Assembly (NCBI GenBank): GCA_964483105.1
Contig: CAYZZU010000017.1
Coordinates: 1-53,432 of the forward strand
Origin: CAYZZU01 sp964483105
Lineage (GTDB): Bacteria > CG2-30-53-67
Reading direction: 5' to 3'
DNA: 53,432 nucleotides
Under the pieces are notes generated by a model. That model did no database searches. It was not told where the DNA came from and worked only from the letters and a program-made list of their open reading frames with translations. This document shows positions 16,580 through 25,424 of this stretch, in pieces. Within the stretch, counting starts at the first letter, position 1; the number at the start of each line of letters is the position of its first letter. A program made the translations under genes and the position numbers.

Positions 16580-17188
16580 TCAGGAAGTGGAGAGGGAGAG
16601 CTGCACGGCCATCTCGTCTCGTATCGCGCGCATGATGCGATAGGTCAGGGTCCGCGTATAGATCCGAATGAACCAGTCCGGATAATATCTCCCGATATCG
16701 AGGTAGGTGACCTGTTTCAGGTGGGAGATGTCTCCCCTTTCTTCAATCTCGAAGCGCCCCTCATTCTTTTTGACGTTTCCCCCGATTCGTTTCCAGTGGG
16801 CCGTTCCCTTGTCCTTGTTTACCTCAACGAGGAGGATGCTTTCGAGGTCACGGAAGGGCCAGGGGAGGTTCACGACTACCTGGAGGACGAACTGCTTTCC
16901 GACCTGCCTGATCACCTTGGACCGGACCTCCTTCGGCATGAAGGTGTTATATCGGTAGTAGTTGCAGACCACACTGCAGACCTGGTTCCGGGTCCCATGG
17001 ATATCTGCTTCCAGTACATATTTTTTGACCCCGGGTTCCCGCGTGTTGCTCAGAGAAAATCTCACATTTTCGAGCAGGGGGCTTTTTTGCGGTTTTGGAT
17101 CGGCTGAAGCGTAATGGGTTCCCCAGAGTACAAGTACCGCAGCAAAAAGTAGAGAAATTGTGTTCAGGGCTCTTCGGGGCATTTCCAT
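16580..17188 (-). CDS. Exported SRPBCC/START-like domain protein
   Basis: This 202-residue protein has a signal peptide (about 1-29, ending HYASADP). The rest resembles the START/polyketide-cyclase fold: VCSVVCNYYRYNTFMPKEV, FVLQVVVNLPWPFRDLESIL and ending IYTRTLTYRIMRAIRDEMA, a helix typical of the fold's C-terminus. Such periplasmic proteins probably bind lipids or other hydrophobic ligands. It is divergent from the beta-oxidation operon, with a 280 bp AT-rich gap that probably carries promoters both ways. A role in lipid handling is suggested only by this context. Confidence 0.65.
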   Translation of the reverse strand: MEMPRRALNTISLLFAAVLVLWGTHYASADPKPQKSPLLENVRFSLSNTREPGVKKYVLEADIHGTRNQVCSVVCNYYRYNTFMPKEVRSKVIRQVGKQFVLQVVVNLPWPFRDLESILLVEVNKDKGTAHWKRIGGNVKKNEGRFEIEERGDISHLKQVTYLDIGRYYPDWFIRIYTRTLTYRIMRAIRDEMAVQLSLSTS

Positions 17189-17303
17189 ATTCCTCCGTCA
17201 TCAACCCATAAACGATATAAGGTTTCCATCCGGGCGTCAAGTTTAACATTTAAAGAAATACATTATATAAGAGCTATAACTATAAAAATAATAAGAACAT
17301 TCA

Positions 17304-17332
17304 TTGACATATTGAAAGCCTGAAGGTATAAT
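17304..17332 (+). promoter_or_regulatory. Consensus sigma70 promoter of the beta-oxidation operon
   Basis: A perfect TTGACA (17304-17309), 17 bp spacer, and perfect TATAAT (17327-17332) sit about 140 bp before the thiolase ATG. The -35 box is part of TGACATATTGAA, a 12-mer that recurs just after the fadL promoter. Confidence 0.8.
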
Positions 17333-17353
17333 AATATGGGAAAAGATATGCTG

Positions 17354-17366
17354 TCCCGATACGGGA
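17354..17366. promoter_or_regulatory. Palindromic candidate operator downstream of the promoter
   Basis: TCCCG-ATA-CGGGA lies about 15-27 bases after the expected start of transcription, a common position for a repressor operator. The regulator is unknown and no TetR or GntR gene is in the window. Confidence 0.35.
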
Positions 17367-17468
17367 TAAAGAGGTCGGTTTACTTTTCGAAAAAAAGAGG
17401 TATGATCAGTTGCAATACGGTTGATTACGTAAACAGGAGGAAGTGAAGAAGATTTTCAAGGAGGTCCC

Positions 17469-18758
17469 ATGAAGGAGAGGCGAGTCGTGATTGTGGCGGG
17501 GGTTCGCACCCCTTATGTCAAGGCCTGGACCCTTTTCAACAATCTGTCTGCCTCGGAACTGGGAAGGGTTGTCGTCCGGGAGTTGCTGGAACGGATCGAC
17601 CTGCCGCCTTCAGAGGTGGATGAGGTGATCATCGGAAATGTGGGGCAGCCTGCGGATTCGGCCAACATCGCCCGGGTGATCGCCCTCAAGGCGGGCATCC
17701 CCGAAGCCGTTCCCGCCTACACGGTCCACAGAAATTGTGCCTCCGGGTTGCAATCCGTGATCAATGCCTGCCGCCAGATCCGGCTCGGGGAGGCCGATGT
17801 GATTGTCGCCGGGGGGGTGGAGTCGATGAGTAATATCCCCTTTTTCCTCTCCAAGGGCCTCCAGGAGATCATCCAGGCCTTCCAGAAGGCCAAAACGCTT
17901 TCCGGTAAGATGAAACAGCTCTCTTCTCTGCGTCCCTTCCATTTCAAACCGGTTGTCGGGTTGCTGCAGGGGCTTTCCGACCCGGTCTGCGGGCTCAACA
18001 TGGGACAAACCGCCGAGGTTCTGGCGCGGGAGTTCGGTATCAGTCGGGAGGAGCAGGACCGGTTCGCCCTGCTCAGCCACCAGAGGGCCGAGTCCGCCAC
18101 GCGGGAGAAGAAGCTCGAAGAGGAGATCGTTCCGGTCTATGTCCCGCCCCGCTTCGGGGAGGCCGTCACGGAGGATAACGGGATCCGCAAGGGACAAACC
18201 CTGGAGGCTCTCGGCAAACTGCGACCGGTCTTCGACCGGCATCACGGGACCGTCACGGCGGGCAATTCCTCCCAGATTACGGATGGCGCCGCGGCAGTCC
18301 TGGTCCTGTCCGAAGAGAAGGCCTCGGAGCTGGGATATGAACCGTTGGGGTGGATTCGTGCCTACGGTTTTGCCGGGTGTGATCCGGGGAGAATGGGTCT
18401 GGGCCCGGTTTTCGCCACCCACCGTGCCCTTTCCAGCGCCGGGCTTACGCTTCGCGACCTGGAACTGATCGAGCTCAATGAAGCCTTCGCCGCCCAGGTC
18501 CTGGCCTGCGAACAGGCCATGGCTTCCCGGAAGTTTGCCTCGGAACACCTGGGTCGGGAGACCCCCATAGGGGAAATCGACCGGGAAATCCTGAACGTGA
18601 ATGGTGGAGCCATTGCGCTGGGACACCCTGTCGGATCAAGCGGAACCCGCCTGATCCTGACTCTTTTGAAAGAAATGAAGCGCCGCGGCCTTTCCCTGGG
18701 GCTTGCCACACTCTGTATCGGCGGAGGACAGGGAGCGGCCGTGATTGTAGAGAGATAA
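17469..18758 (+). CDS. fadA: Acetyl-CoA acyltransferase (3-ketoacyl-CoA thiolase)
   Basis: This 429-residue enzyme performs the last step of beta-oxidation, cleaving 3-ketoacyl-CoA to acetyl-CoA and a shortened acyl-CoA. The nucleophilic Cys is in HRNCASGLQSV (about residue 92), with the substrate-binding GNSSQITDGAA, the His motif NVNGGAIALGHPVGSSG and the second catalytic Cys in TLCIGGGQGA. It is the first gene of the operon and has an AAGGAGGT ribosome-binding site ahead of the ATG. Size and motifs resemble FadI/FadA enzymes; chain-length preference cannot be read. Confidence 0.93.
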   Translation: MKERRVVIVAGVRTPYVKAWTLFNNLSASELGRVVVRELLERIDLPPSEVDEVIIGNVGQPADSANIARVIALKAGIPEAVPAYTVHRNCASGLQSVINACRQIRLGEADVIVAGGVESMSNIPFFLSKGLQEIIQAFQKAKTLSGKMKQLSSLRPFHFKPVVGLLQGLSDPVCGLNMGQTAEVLAREFGISREEQDRFALLSHQRAESATREKKLEEEIVPVYVPPRFGEAVTEDNGIRKGQTLEALGKLRPVFDRHHGTVTAGNSSQITDGAAAVLVLSEEKASELGYEPLGWIRAYGFAGCDPGRMGLGPVFATHRALSSAGLTLRDLELIELNEAFAAQVLACEQAMASRKFASEHLGRETPIGEIDREILNVNGGAIALGHPVGSSGTRLILTLLKEMKRRGLSLGLATLCIGGGQGAAVIVER

Positions 18759-18833
18759 GCCGGTTCAAACCGTTCCAGCAGTTTCAGCGGTTGAATCAGT
18801 TTGAACGGATTTTAATTCCCCGGAGGGTGGATC

Positions 18834-20972
18834 ATGGAATCTCCTGTTCATGTGCGGGTTCGTGAAGACGGTATTGCGGTTCTGACCTTCGACCTGCCGG
18901 GGGAAAAGGTCAACAAGCTGACCCCGGAGGTAATGGAGCGGTTCTCGCGGGCTGTGGACGAGATAGCGGGAAAGGGAGGAGCACGTGCCCTGATCGTCCG
19001 GAGCGGGAAACCGGGGGGCTTCATCGCAGGGGCGGACATCCGGGAGATTGAGCGGATTTCTGACCCGAAAGCCGGAGAGGAACTGGCCCGGGAAGGGCAG
19101 CAGATCCTGAACCGCCTGGAGAATCTCCCTTTTCCGGTGATCGCGGCCATTGACGGTGCCTGTCTCGGTGGAGGCATGGAACTGGCTCTGGCCTGCCATT
19201 ACCGGATTATCACGGATCATCCCCGGACCGTCCTGGGACAGCCTGAAATCCGGTTGGGAATCCTTCCCGGATTCGGAGGCACCCAGCGGCTTCCCAGGCT
19301 GGTCGGAGTCCGTCAGGGGTTGGAGCTGATCCTGACGGGTAAGAACATCTATCCTAAAAAGGCGAAGAAGATCGGTCTGGCTGATGACGTGGTGCCCCGG
19401 GAGATTCTGCAGGAAACCGCGGCCCGGTTCGCGGAAAAACTCGTCCGCTCCGGGTGGAATCGGCCCCGGGGGATCAGACGAAAACGGACTCTTCTGGAGA
19501 GCCTGCTCGAGACGACCGCGATCGGCCGGAATATCCTGTTCAAGAAGGCGAGGGCAGGAGTGATCCGGAAGAGCCGGGGGCACTACCCCGCACCGATCAA
19601 GGCACTCGAGGCGGTGGAGCAGGGGTTCCTCCGGGGGATGGAACGGGGGCTTGAAATCGAGGCGCGGTTCCTGGGAGAATTGGCAGTTACCCCGGTTTGC
19701 AAGAATCTCATCCGGGTCTTTTTTCTCCGGGAAGAGTTCAGGAAGGACCCGGGGGTCGACGATCCCGGCGTTTCCCCCCTGCCTGTCCGGAAGGCCGGAG
19801 TTATTGGCGCCGGGGTCATGGGAGGCGGGATCGCCGAACTCTTCGGGGAAAAGGAGATCCCGGTTCGAATGAAAGATATCGCGACTTCCGCCGTCGCGCG
19901 GGGGTTCTCCGCGGCCTACCGGATTCTGAATCAGAAGAGAAAGAAACGGATCCTGGATCGAAAAGATTTCAATCGCAAGTTCGGGAAGATCAGCGGGACA
20001 ACCGACTACACCGGGTTCGCGAATGTCGACCTGGTGATTGAGGCGGTCCTGGAAAAGATGGAGGTGAAAAAGCAGGTCTTGAAGGAAGTGGAGGAGCATC
20101 TTCCCGCCCACGCCGTCTTTGCCTCCAATACATCGTCCCTCTCCCTGACCGATCTGGCGACGGTATCCGCTCATCCGGAGCGTGTGGCCGGGATGCACTT
20201 CTTCAACCCGGTGGATAAAATGCCGCTGGTGGAGGTGATCCGGGGAGAGAAGACTTCGGATGAGACCGTGGCGACGATCGTGGCCCTATCCAAAAGGCTC
20301 GGCAAGACTCCGGTCGTGGTCCGGGACGGGGAGGGGTTCCTTGTGAACCGGATCCTGATGCCCTATCTGAACGAAGGTGCGCTGCTGTTGGAAGAGGGGA
20401 TCGGCATTGCGGAGGTGGATCGCCTGATGCTCGATTTCGGCATGCCGATGGGGGTATTCATTCTGCTCGACTCCATCGGGCTCGACATCGCCGTCTCCGT
20501 GGCGGAGATTCTGTACCGGGCGTACGGTGAGAGGATGCGGCCTTCGGAGATTCTTTCGAAGATGGTCGGAGCGGGACGTCTCGGAAAGAAGAACGGCCGG
20601 GGCTTTTATGACTACCGGGGGAAGGAGAGAACCGTTGCCTCGGAGACAGAGAAACTGGTCGCCGGTAGCGTAAAAGAGCGGGGAGGAATTCCCGAACGGG
20701 AGATCACGGGCCGTCTGACGCTGGCCATGATCAACGAAGCGGCCAGAATTCTCGAAGAGGGAATCGTGGAGAAACCCTCGTCCGTGGATGCGGGAATGGT
20801 CTTCGGTACCGGTTTTCCTCCCTTTCGGGGCGGTCTTTTACGCTACGCCGATGAACTGGGTCTGGAGAATATCCGGAAAGAACTGGAAGACTATGCGGAA
20901 CGTTTCGGCGAACGGTTCAGACCGGCGGACCTGATTGTAAAAATGGCCGGGGAAGGGAAGGGGTTTTATTAA
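18834..20972 (+). CDS. fadB: Enoyl-CoA hydratase / 3-hydroxyacyl-CoA dehydrogenase fusion (FadB/FadJ-like)
   Basis: This 712-residue bifunctional protein carries the two middle steps of beta-oxidation. The crotonase domain (about 1-190) has FIAGADIREIE (oxyanion hole), ACLGGGMELALA and GQPEIRLGILPGFGGTQRL with the two catalytic glutamates. The dehydrogenase domain (about 320-700) starts with the NAD fingerprint AGVIGAGVMGGGIAE and has GMHFFNPVDKMPLVEVI containing the catalytic His. With the thiolase gene 75 bp upstream it forms the trifunctional set. The GGAGG ribosome-binding site is close to the ATG. Confidence 0.93.
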   Translation: MESPVHVRVREDGIAVLTFDLPGEKVNKLTPEVMERFSRAVDEIAGKGGARALIVRSGKPGGFIAGADIREIERISDPKAGEELAREGQQILNRLENLPFPVIAAIDGACLGGGMELALACHYRIITDHPRTVLGQPEIRLGILPGFGGTQRLPRLVGVRQGLELILTGKNIYPKKAKKIGLADDVVPREILQETAARFAEKLVRSGWNRPRGIRRKRTLLESLLETTAIGRNILFKKARAGVIRKSRGHYPAPIKALEAVEQGFLRGMERGLEIEARFLGELAVTPVCKNLIRVFFLREEFRKDPGVDDPGVSPLPVRKAGVIGAGVMGGGIAELFGEKEIPVRMKDIATSAVARGFSAAYRILNQKRKKRILDRKDFNRKFGKISGTTDYTGFANVDLVIEAVLEKMEVKKQVLKEVEEHLPAHAVFASNTSSLSLTDLATVSAHPERVAGMHFFNPVDKMPLVEVIRGEKTSDETVATIVALSKRLGKTPVVVRDGEGFLVNRILMPYLNEGALLLEEGIGIAEVDRLMLDFGMPMGVFILLDSIGLDIAVSVAEILYRAYGERMRPSEILSKMVGAGRLGKKNGRGFYDYRGKERTVASETEKLVAGSVKERGGIPEREITGRLTLAMINEAARILEEGIVEKPSSVDAGMVFGTGFPPFRGGLLRYADELGLENIRKELEDYAERFGERFRPADLIVKMAGEGKGFY

Positions 20973-20999
20973 CCGTTCGAACGGTTTCAAGGAGATCCC

Positions 21000-22715
21000 A
21001 TGCGTGATACCGAAAAAGGAAGTTTTTCCAAGGCGCTCTTCGAGGGAAAAATCGAGGAGAATCTGCTTTTCCCCTTTCCCCACCTGGAGGGGGAAGAACT
21101 GGAAAATCTCAACCTGGTGCTCGACTCCGTCCGGAGATTCTGCCGGGATAAGGTGTCGGCGGAGCGGATCGACCGGGAGAAGAAGATCCCGGAAGAGGTG
21201 ATGCGGGGGCTTTCCGAGCTGGGGCTGATGGGGATGGTGATCCCGGAGGAATACGGCGGGTTTTCCCTCTCGCAGCGTGCCTATTGCCGGGTGATCGAAG
21301 AACTCTCCCGCTCCAGCGCTTCTGTCGCCGTGACTGTCGGCGGTCACCAGTCGATCGGTCTCAAGGGGCTGCTTTTTTTCGGGACGGAGGAACAGAAACA
21401 GAAATACCTGCCGAAACTGGCCACGGGAGAGTCGATCGCCGCCTTCTGCCTGACCGAACCGGGTGCGGGGTCCGACGCCCAGGGGATTTCCTCAAGGGCG
21501 GTCCGGGAGGGAGATGTCTATCTCCTCAACGGGACCAAACAGTGGGTGACCAACGGCGGGCTGGCTGATTTTTTCACCGTTTTCGCGAAGACCGAGGTGA
21601 ATGTGCGTGGGGAAAAGAAGGAACGGGTTTCCGCCTTCATCGTGACACGGGACATGGAAGGGGTTTCGATCGGTCCCGAGGAGAAGAAGATGGGGATCCG
21701 GGGTTCCTCCACCACGCCGGTGATCTTCGAGAATGTCCGGGTGCCCGTGGAAAACCTGTTGGGGGAGGAAGGGCGTGGCTTCCGGGTCGCCATGGAGGTC
21801 TTGAACTCAGGTCGTTTGGGGCTTGCCTCCGGTTGTGTGGGGGCGGCCCGTACCATGATCGGAGCCGCCGTGGCCCATGCCGGGGAACGGAAACAGTTCG
21901 GAAGGCCGATCGCCGAGTTCGAGATGATCCTGGAAAAGATTTCCCGGATGGTCGTTTCCACCTATGCCATGGAGAGCGTTACCTACATGACCGCGGGACT
22001 CGTGGACCGCGGGGACGCGGACTACTCCCTGGAGTCGGCCGCCTCCAAGGTCTTTGCCACGGAGCGTCTCTGGGAGGTCATCAACGACTCCCTGCAGGTC
22101 ATGGGTGGAAACGGCTACATGGAGGAGTATCCCCACGAACGTTTTCTCCGAGACTCCAGGATCAACCTGATCTTCGAAGGGACGAACGAGATCCTCCGCC
22201 TTTTTATCGCCCTTTCGGGCCTGCAGAGACCGGGTGAGACTCTTCGCGGGGTCGCACGGGCCATCAAGGATCCTCTCCACAATATCGGGCAATTGGCTGA
22301 TTACGCCGTCCGGAAGATCACGTCGCTCGCGGGGGACCACTTCACCATGGCGGACCCGCTCCTGGAGGACGAATACCGGCGGATTGAGGAGTATACCCGG
22401 CAGCTTTCCGATACGGCCGAGAAGGTGATCCGCTGGCACCGGAAGAAGGTGGTGGAGAAGGAATTCATCCTTGAACGGATGGCGGATATGGTGATCGATC
22501 TCTATGCCATGTCGTGCGTGGTCTCCCGGGTGACGTCGGCCATTGCGGAAAAGGGCGCCGAAGGCGCGGAAGATGAACTGAAAATCGCCCGGACATTCTG
22601 CAACTTCGCGTGGAGGCGGGTCCGGAGGAACAACCGGATGATCACGCGGAACGACGACGAATTGGCGATCGCCATCGCGAAAACCGCTCTGGACCGGGAG
22701 GGGTATCCTTTCTGA
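21000..22715 (+). CDS. Acyl-CoA dehydrogenase, long form (VLCAD/ACAD9-like)
   Basis: This 571-residue flavoenzyme oxidises acyl-CoA to trans-2-enoyl-CoA, passing electrons to ETF. ACAD motifs are AAFCLTEPGAGSDAQGI, NGTKQWVTNGG and RINLIFEGTNEILRLF with the catalytic Glu in FEGTNE. About 170 residues continue beyond the usual 380-400 (from LQRPGETLRG to the end). This matches the C-terminal extension of very-long-chain types such as ACADVL and ACAD9, which helps membrane association. A long-chain role is inferred. It follows fadB by 27 bp. Confidence 0.9.
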   Translation: MRDTEKGSFSKALFEGKIEENLLFPFPHLEGEELENLNLVLDSVRRFCRDKVSAERIDREKKIPEEVMRGLSELGLMGMVIPEEYGGFSLSQRAYCRVIEELSRSSASVAVTVGGHQSIGLKGLLFFGTEEQKQKYLPKLATGESIAAFCLTEPGAGSDAQGISSRAVREGDVYLLNGTKQWVTNGGLADFFTVFAKTEVNVRGEKKERVSAFIVTRDMEGVSIGPEEKKMGIRGSSTTPVIFENVRVPVENLLGEEGRGFRVAMEVLNSGRLGLASGCVGAARTMIGAAVAHAGERKQFGRPIAEFEMILEKISRMVVSTYAMESVTYMTAGLVDRGDADYSLESAASKVFATERLWEVINDSLQVMGGNGYMEEYPHERFLRDSRINLIFEGTNEILRLFIALSGLQRPGETLRGVARAIKDPLHNIGQLADYAVRKITSLAGDHFTMADPLLEDEYRRIEEYTRQLSDTAEKVIRWHRKKVVEKEFILERMADMVIDLYAMSCVVSRVTSAIAEKGAEGAEDELKIARTFCNFAWRRVRRNNRMITRNDDELAIAIAKTALDREGYPF

Positions 22716-22729
22716 ACGGGGAGGAGAGT

Positions 22730-23884
22730 ATGGATTTCGAGTTTTCCGAAGAACAGCGGATGATCCGGGACATGGTCAGAAAATTCACGGACCGGGAGAT
22801 CCGCCCCCTGGCCTCCCGGATCGACCGGGAAGGGGAAATCCCCCCGGGTCTTCTGCGCAAGGCCGCCGAAAACGGCCTGATGGGGATTGCCATCCCGGAA
22901 CAGTGGGGGGGCAGCGGGTTCGGAGAGGTTGGCTACTGTATTATGATGGAGGAGCTCTCTCACGGATGTGCCAGTTTCGCGATTACGCTTGCAGCTCACC
23001 AGAGTATCGGCTGCGTGCCGATCCTCCTTGACGGGACAGAGGAACAGAAGCGGACCTTTCTGGTTCCCATGGCGGCAGGCGAAAAACTGGGCGCCTTCGC
23101 CCTGACCGAACCCTCTGCCGGCTCCGATGCCGGAAGTCTTAAGACGACCGCCGTAGAGGACGGAGAGGATTTTGTGATCAACGGGAGCAAGATCTGGATC
23201 ACGAACGGCGGGATCGCCGATTTCGTCATTCTCTATGCCGCAACGGACCCCGAAAAGGGGCCGCACGGAGGGATCACCGCATTCATCGTCCCCACCGACA
23301 CCCCCGGTTTTTCGGTGGGGACCGTTGAGGAGAAGATGGGAATCCGGGGGTCGAATACGGCGGAACTGGTCTTCGAGGAGATGCGGGTATCCCGGTCGCA
23401 GGTACTCGGAAAAGTAGGGGAAGGCTTCAGAAACGCCATGCGGACCCTGGATTACGGACGTCTCGGTCTCGGCGCCGCGGCCCTGGGCGCTTCCAGGGAG
23501 ATGCTGGCTCTTTCCATCCGCCATGCCGGAGAGCGGAAACAATTCGGGAAGCCGATCGCGGACCAGCAGATGATCCAGTGCTATTTAGCCGGGATGGCCT
23601 CGAAGATCTATGCCATGGAGAGTATGGTCTACCGCACGGCCGCCATGGCGGACCGGGGAGAGATTTTCTCCAGGGAGTCGGCCATGGTCAAGTATCTCTG
23701 CACGGAATGGCAGGGATGGATCGTGGACCATGCCATGCAGATCCACGGCGGCATGGGGTACATGACGCGCATGCCGATCGAACGATTTTACCGTGACGCC
23801 CGGATCAACCGGATCTTCGAGGGGACCAATGAGATCCAGCAGATCGTGATCGCCCGGGATGTGCTGAAAAAGGGGGGGTACTGA
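22730..23884 (+). CDS. Acyl-CoA dehydrogenase, standard form
   Basis: This 384-residue ACAD starts MDFEFSEEQRMIRDMVRKF, the usual N-terminus, behind GGGGAGGAG; the longer upstream frame overlaps the previous gene and is rejected. Motifs include AFALTEPSAGSDAGS, NGSKIWITNGGIAD, EEKMGIRGSNTAEL and ARINRIFEGTNEIQQIVIAR with the catalytic Glu. The end in VLKKGGY is typical of short- and medium-chain enzymes. It complements the long form just upstream, so the operon can handle a range of chain lengths. Confidence 0.93.
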   Translation: MDFEFSEEQRMIRDMVRKFTDREIRPLASRIDREGEIPPGLLRKAAENGLMGIAIPEQWGGSGFGEVGYCIMMEELSHGCASFAITLAAHQSIGCVPILLDGTEEQKRTFLVPMAAGEKLGAFALTEPSAGSDAGSLKTTAVEDGEDFVINGSKIWITNGGIADFVILYAATDPEKGPHGGITAFIVPTDTPGFSVGTVEEKMGIRGSNTAELVFEEMRVSRSQVLGKVGEGFRNAMRTLDYGRLGLGAAALGASREMLALSIRHAGERKQFGKPIADQQMIQCYLAGMASKIYAMESMVYRTAAMADRGEIFSRESAMVKYLCTEWQGWIVDHAMQIHGGMGYMTRMPIERFYRDARINRIFEGTNEIQQIVIARDVLKKGGY

Positions 23885-23885
23885 G

Positions 23886-24095
23886 ATGAAGAAGGCGGTT
23901 TCCCACAATCCCCTCGAGGAGACACCGGAAGCGAAGGCCCGGTGGTTTCGGTCGCTCCCCCTTTCGGAAAGGATGGAGCTGTTGTGCGCCTTTACCGACC
24001 TGGTCCTGGAGAACAATCCAGGGATCGTGGATGCGAGGAGAGATGCTGAATCGGCTGCAGGACGTGTTCGCGTCCTTACACCGTCACAATGTTAG
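23886..24095 (+). CDS. Small helical partner of a nucleotidyltransferase
   Basis: This 69-residue soluble protein has ARWFRSLPLSERMELLCAFT followed by LVLENNPGIVDARRD. I recall this kind of small protein beside MNT-type nucleotidyltransferase genes, as here, where it overlaps the next gene by 53 bp. That suggests a two-component unit of toxin-antitoxin type, but its activity is not established. It starts 1 bp after the acyl-CoA dehydrogenase stop and so is co-translated with the beta-oxidation genes. Confidence 0.6.
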   Translation: MKKAVSHNPLEETPEAKARWFRSLPLSERMELLCAFTDLVLENNPGIVDARRDAESAAGRVRVLTPSQC

Positions 24096-24495
24096 GTATG
24101 TTGTGCTGGGGGGGATCGCGGCGGTCCTCTACGGCGTTCCCCGGGCGACCTTCGATCTCGATATCCTGATCGAGGCGGCCCCTGACAATGTGGCAAAACT
24201 GCTCACGGCCTTTCAGGAAGCCGGACTGGGGACGGCATCACTCATATCCGTTGAAGAACTTCTGGCAAATGAGATCACCGTGTTCAAAGACCGTGTGCGG
24301 ATCGATGTCCAGACATCGACGCCCGGGCTGACTTTTGCGGATGCCTGGAAACATAAAGAGACCATGCACTATAAAGAGAAGGAATTTTACATCGTGACAC
24401 GGGAGGATCTCATTGCATCAAAGGTGGCGGCGGGACGGGATGTGGACTTGGAGGATGTGCGTCTGCTTCGGTTGGAGGATCAGGACGAACCGTAG
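24043..24495 (+). CDS. Nucleotidyltransferase-fold protein (MNT / AbiEii-like)
   Basis: This 150-residue protein has YVVLGGIAAVLYGVPRATFD followed by LDILIE. The glycine pair, then a PRAT-DLD metal motif, is typical of minimal nucleotidyltransferases of the AbiEii/DUF6036 kind. A second acidic strand, DRVRIDVQTST, and a C-terminal DLIASKVAAGRDVDLEDV, where a helical DxxD element commonly lies, support it. The start at 24043 has GAGGAGAG immediately upstream. It sits between the acyl-CoA dehydrogenase and etfB with no change of strand, an odd place for such a gene. Confidence 0.7.
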   Translation: MLNRLQDVFASLHRHNVRYVVLGGIAAVLYGVPRATFDLDILIEAAPDNVAKLLTAFQEAGLGTASLISVEELLANEITVFKDRVRIDVQTSTPGLTFADAWKHKETMHYKEKEFYIVTREDLIASKVAAGRDVDLEDVRLLRLEDQDEP

Positions 24496-24504
24496 GGAGG
24501 AAGC

Positions 24505-25287
24505 ATGAAAATCATCGTATGCGTGAAGCAGGTACCGGACACGGCGGCCCGGATACGGATCCGGGAGGACGGTCATGGGATCGATCCGAGGGATCTCGGT
24601 TTTGTGGTCAATCCCTATGACGAGTACGGGGTGGAAGAGGCCCTCCGGCTTCGGGAGAAACTGGGTGGCGAGGTCGTGGTGATCTCCCTCGGACCGGACC
24701 GGGCCACGGAGGCGATCCGGACCTGCCTGGCCATGGGAGCGGACCGGGCCGTCCATCTGAAAGACCCCTCCTTCGAGGGGGCCGGGCCGTTCGTGACGGC
24801 CAGGCTTCTGGCCAGGGTCATTTCAGGCATGGAGTACGATCTGATTTTCTGCGGGCGAGAGGCGGTGGATGACCACGCTTCCTTTGTGGGGCCGGCCCTT
24901 GCCGAATACCTGGGGATCCCCCAGGCCACGGTGATCACCCGGTTGACGTTCCGTGATGACGCCGGCTCCATCACCGTGGAGCGCGAAGTGGAAGGAGGCC
25001 GGGAGGTCCTGGAACTTCCCCTCCCCGCGTTGGTGACCACGCAGAAGGGGCTGAACGAACCGCGTTACGCATCTCTTCCCGGAATCATGAAGGCGAAGAA
25101 GAAGGAGATCCGTGTCCTGGATGCCGCGGCCCTCGGGATCAGCCCGGAAGAGACCGCCGATCAGGCCGAGATTCTTTCGCTTTCTCTCCCGCCGGAACGG
25201 ACGGCCGGGAAGAGGATTCAGGGCGAACCCGCGGAAGCCGTGAAGGAACTGGTCCGGCTGCTGAAAGAGGAAGCCCGGGCATTATAA
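24505..25287 (+). CDS. etfB: Electron transfer flavoprotein beta subunit
   Basis: This 260-residue subunit forms the ETF heterodimer with EtfA and carries electrons from the acyl-CoA dehydrogenases. Visible motifs are the N-terminal MKIIVCVKQVPDT, NPYDEYGVEEALRLRE, LIFCGREAVDDHASFVGPAL and PALVTTQKGLNEPRY, which are characteristic of EtfB. It has GGGAGG before the ATG. Instead of the usual tight junction with etfA, 372 bp separate them, holding a minisatellite and a small membrane gene. Confidence 0.93.
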   Translation: MKIIVCVKQVPDTAARIRIREDGHGIDPRDLGFVVNPYDEYGVEEALRLREKLGGEVVVISLGPDRATEAIRTCLAMGADRAVHLKDPSFEGAGPFVTARLLARVISGMEYDLIFCGREAVDDHASFVGPALAEYLGIPQATVITRLTFRDDAGSITVEREVEGGREVLELPLPALVTTQKGLNEPRYASLPGIMKAKKKEIRVLDAAALGISPEETADQAEILSLSLPPERTAGKRIQGEPAEAVKELVRLLKEEARAL

Positions 25288-25313
25288 AGCAGGAAATGAG
25301 AATCAGAAATCAG

Positions 25314-25412
25314 AAAATGGGGATTGGAAATTGGGGATTGGAAATTGGGGATTGGAAAATGGGGATTGGAAATTGGGGATCAGAAATTGGGGATTGGAAA
25401 TTGGGAAATGGG
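25314..25412. repeat. Minisatellite, 14 bp unit ggggattggaaatt
   Basis: About seven tandem, slightly varied copies of ggggattggaaatt fill 25314-25412 between etfB and the next ORF. Variants such as ggggatcagaaatt and ggggattggaaaat occur. It translates in frame as repeated GIGNWG/EIGDWK, which is not credible protein. Copy number probably varies between strains by slippage. Confidence 0.85.
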
Positions 25413-25424
25413 AAGGAGCGGGAA

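Noticed and set aside
17610..20198. Long open minus-strand frames opposite the thiolase and fadB genes
   Set aside because: They are shadows caused by high GC at third codon positions; their translations are rich in Arg, Pro and Gly and show no family motifs, while the plus strand encodes clear enzymes.
25314..25412. Possible CRISPR array
   Set aside because: The units are contiguous 14 bp repeats without unique spacers and no cas gene is present.
25296..25424. N-terminal extension of the small ETF-linked membrane protein through the minisatellite (GIGNWG repeats)
   Set aside because: It is tandem-repeat DNA that happens to be open; a ribosome-binding site lies just before the later ATG.
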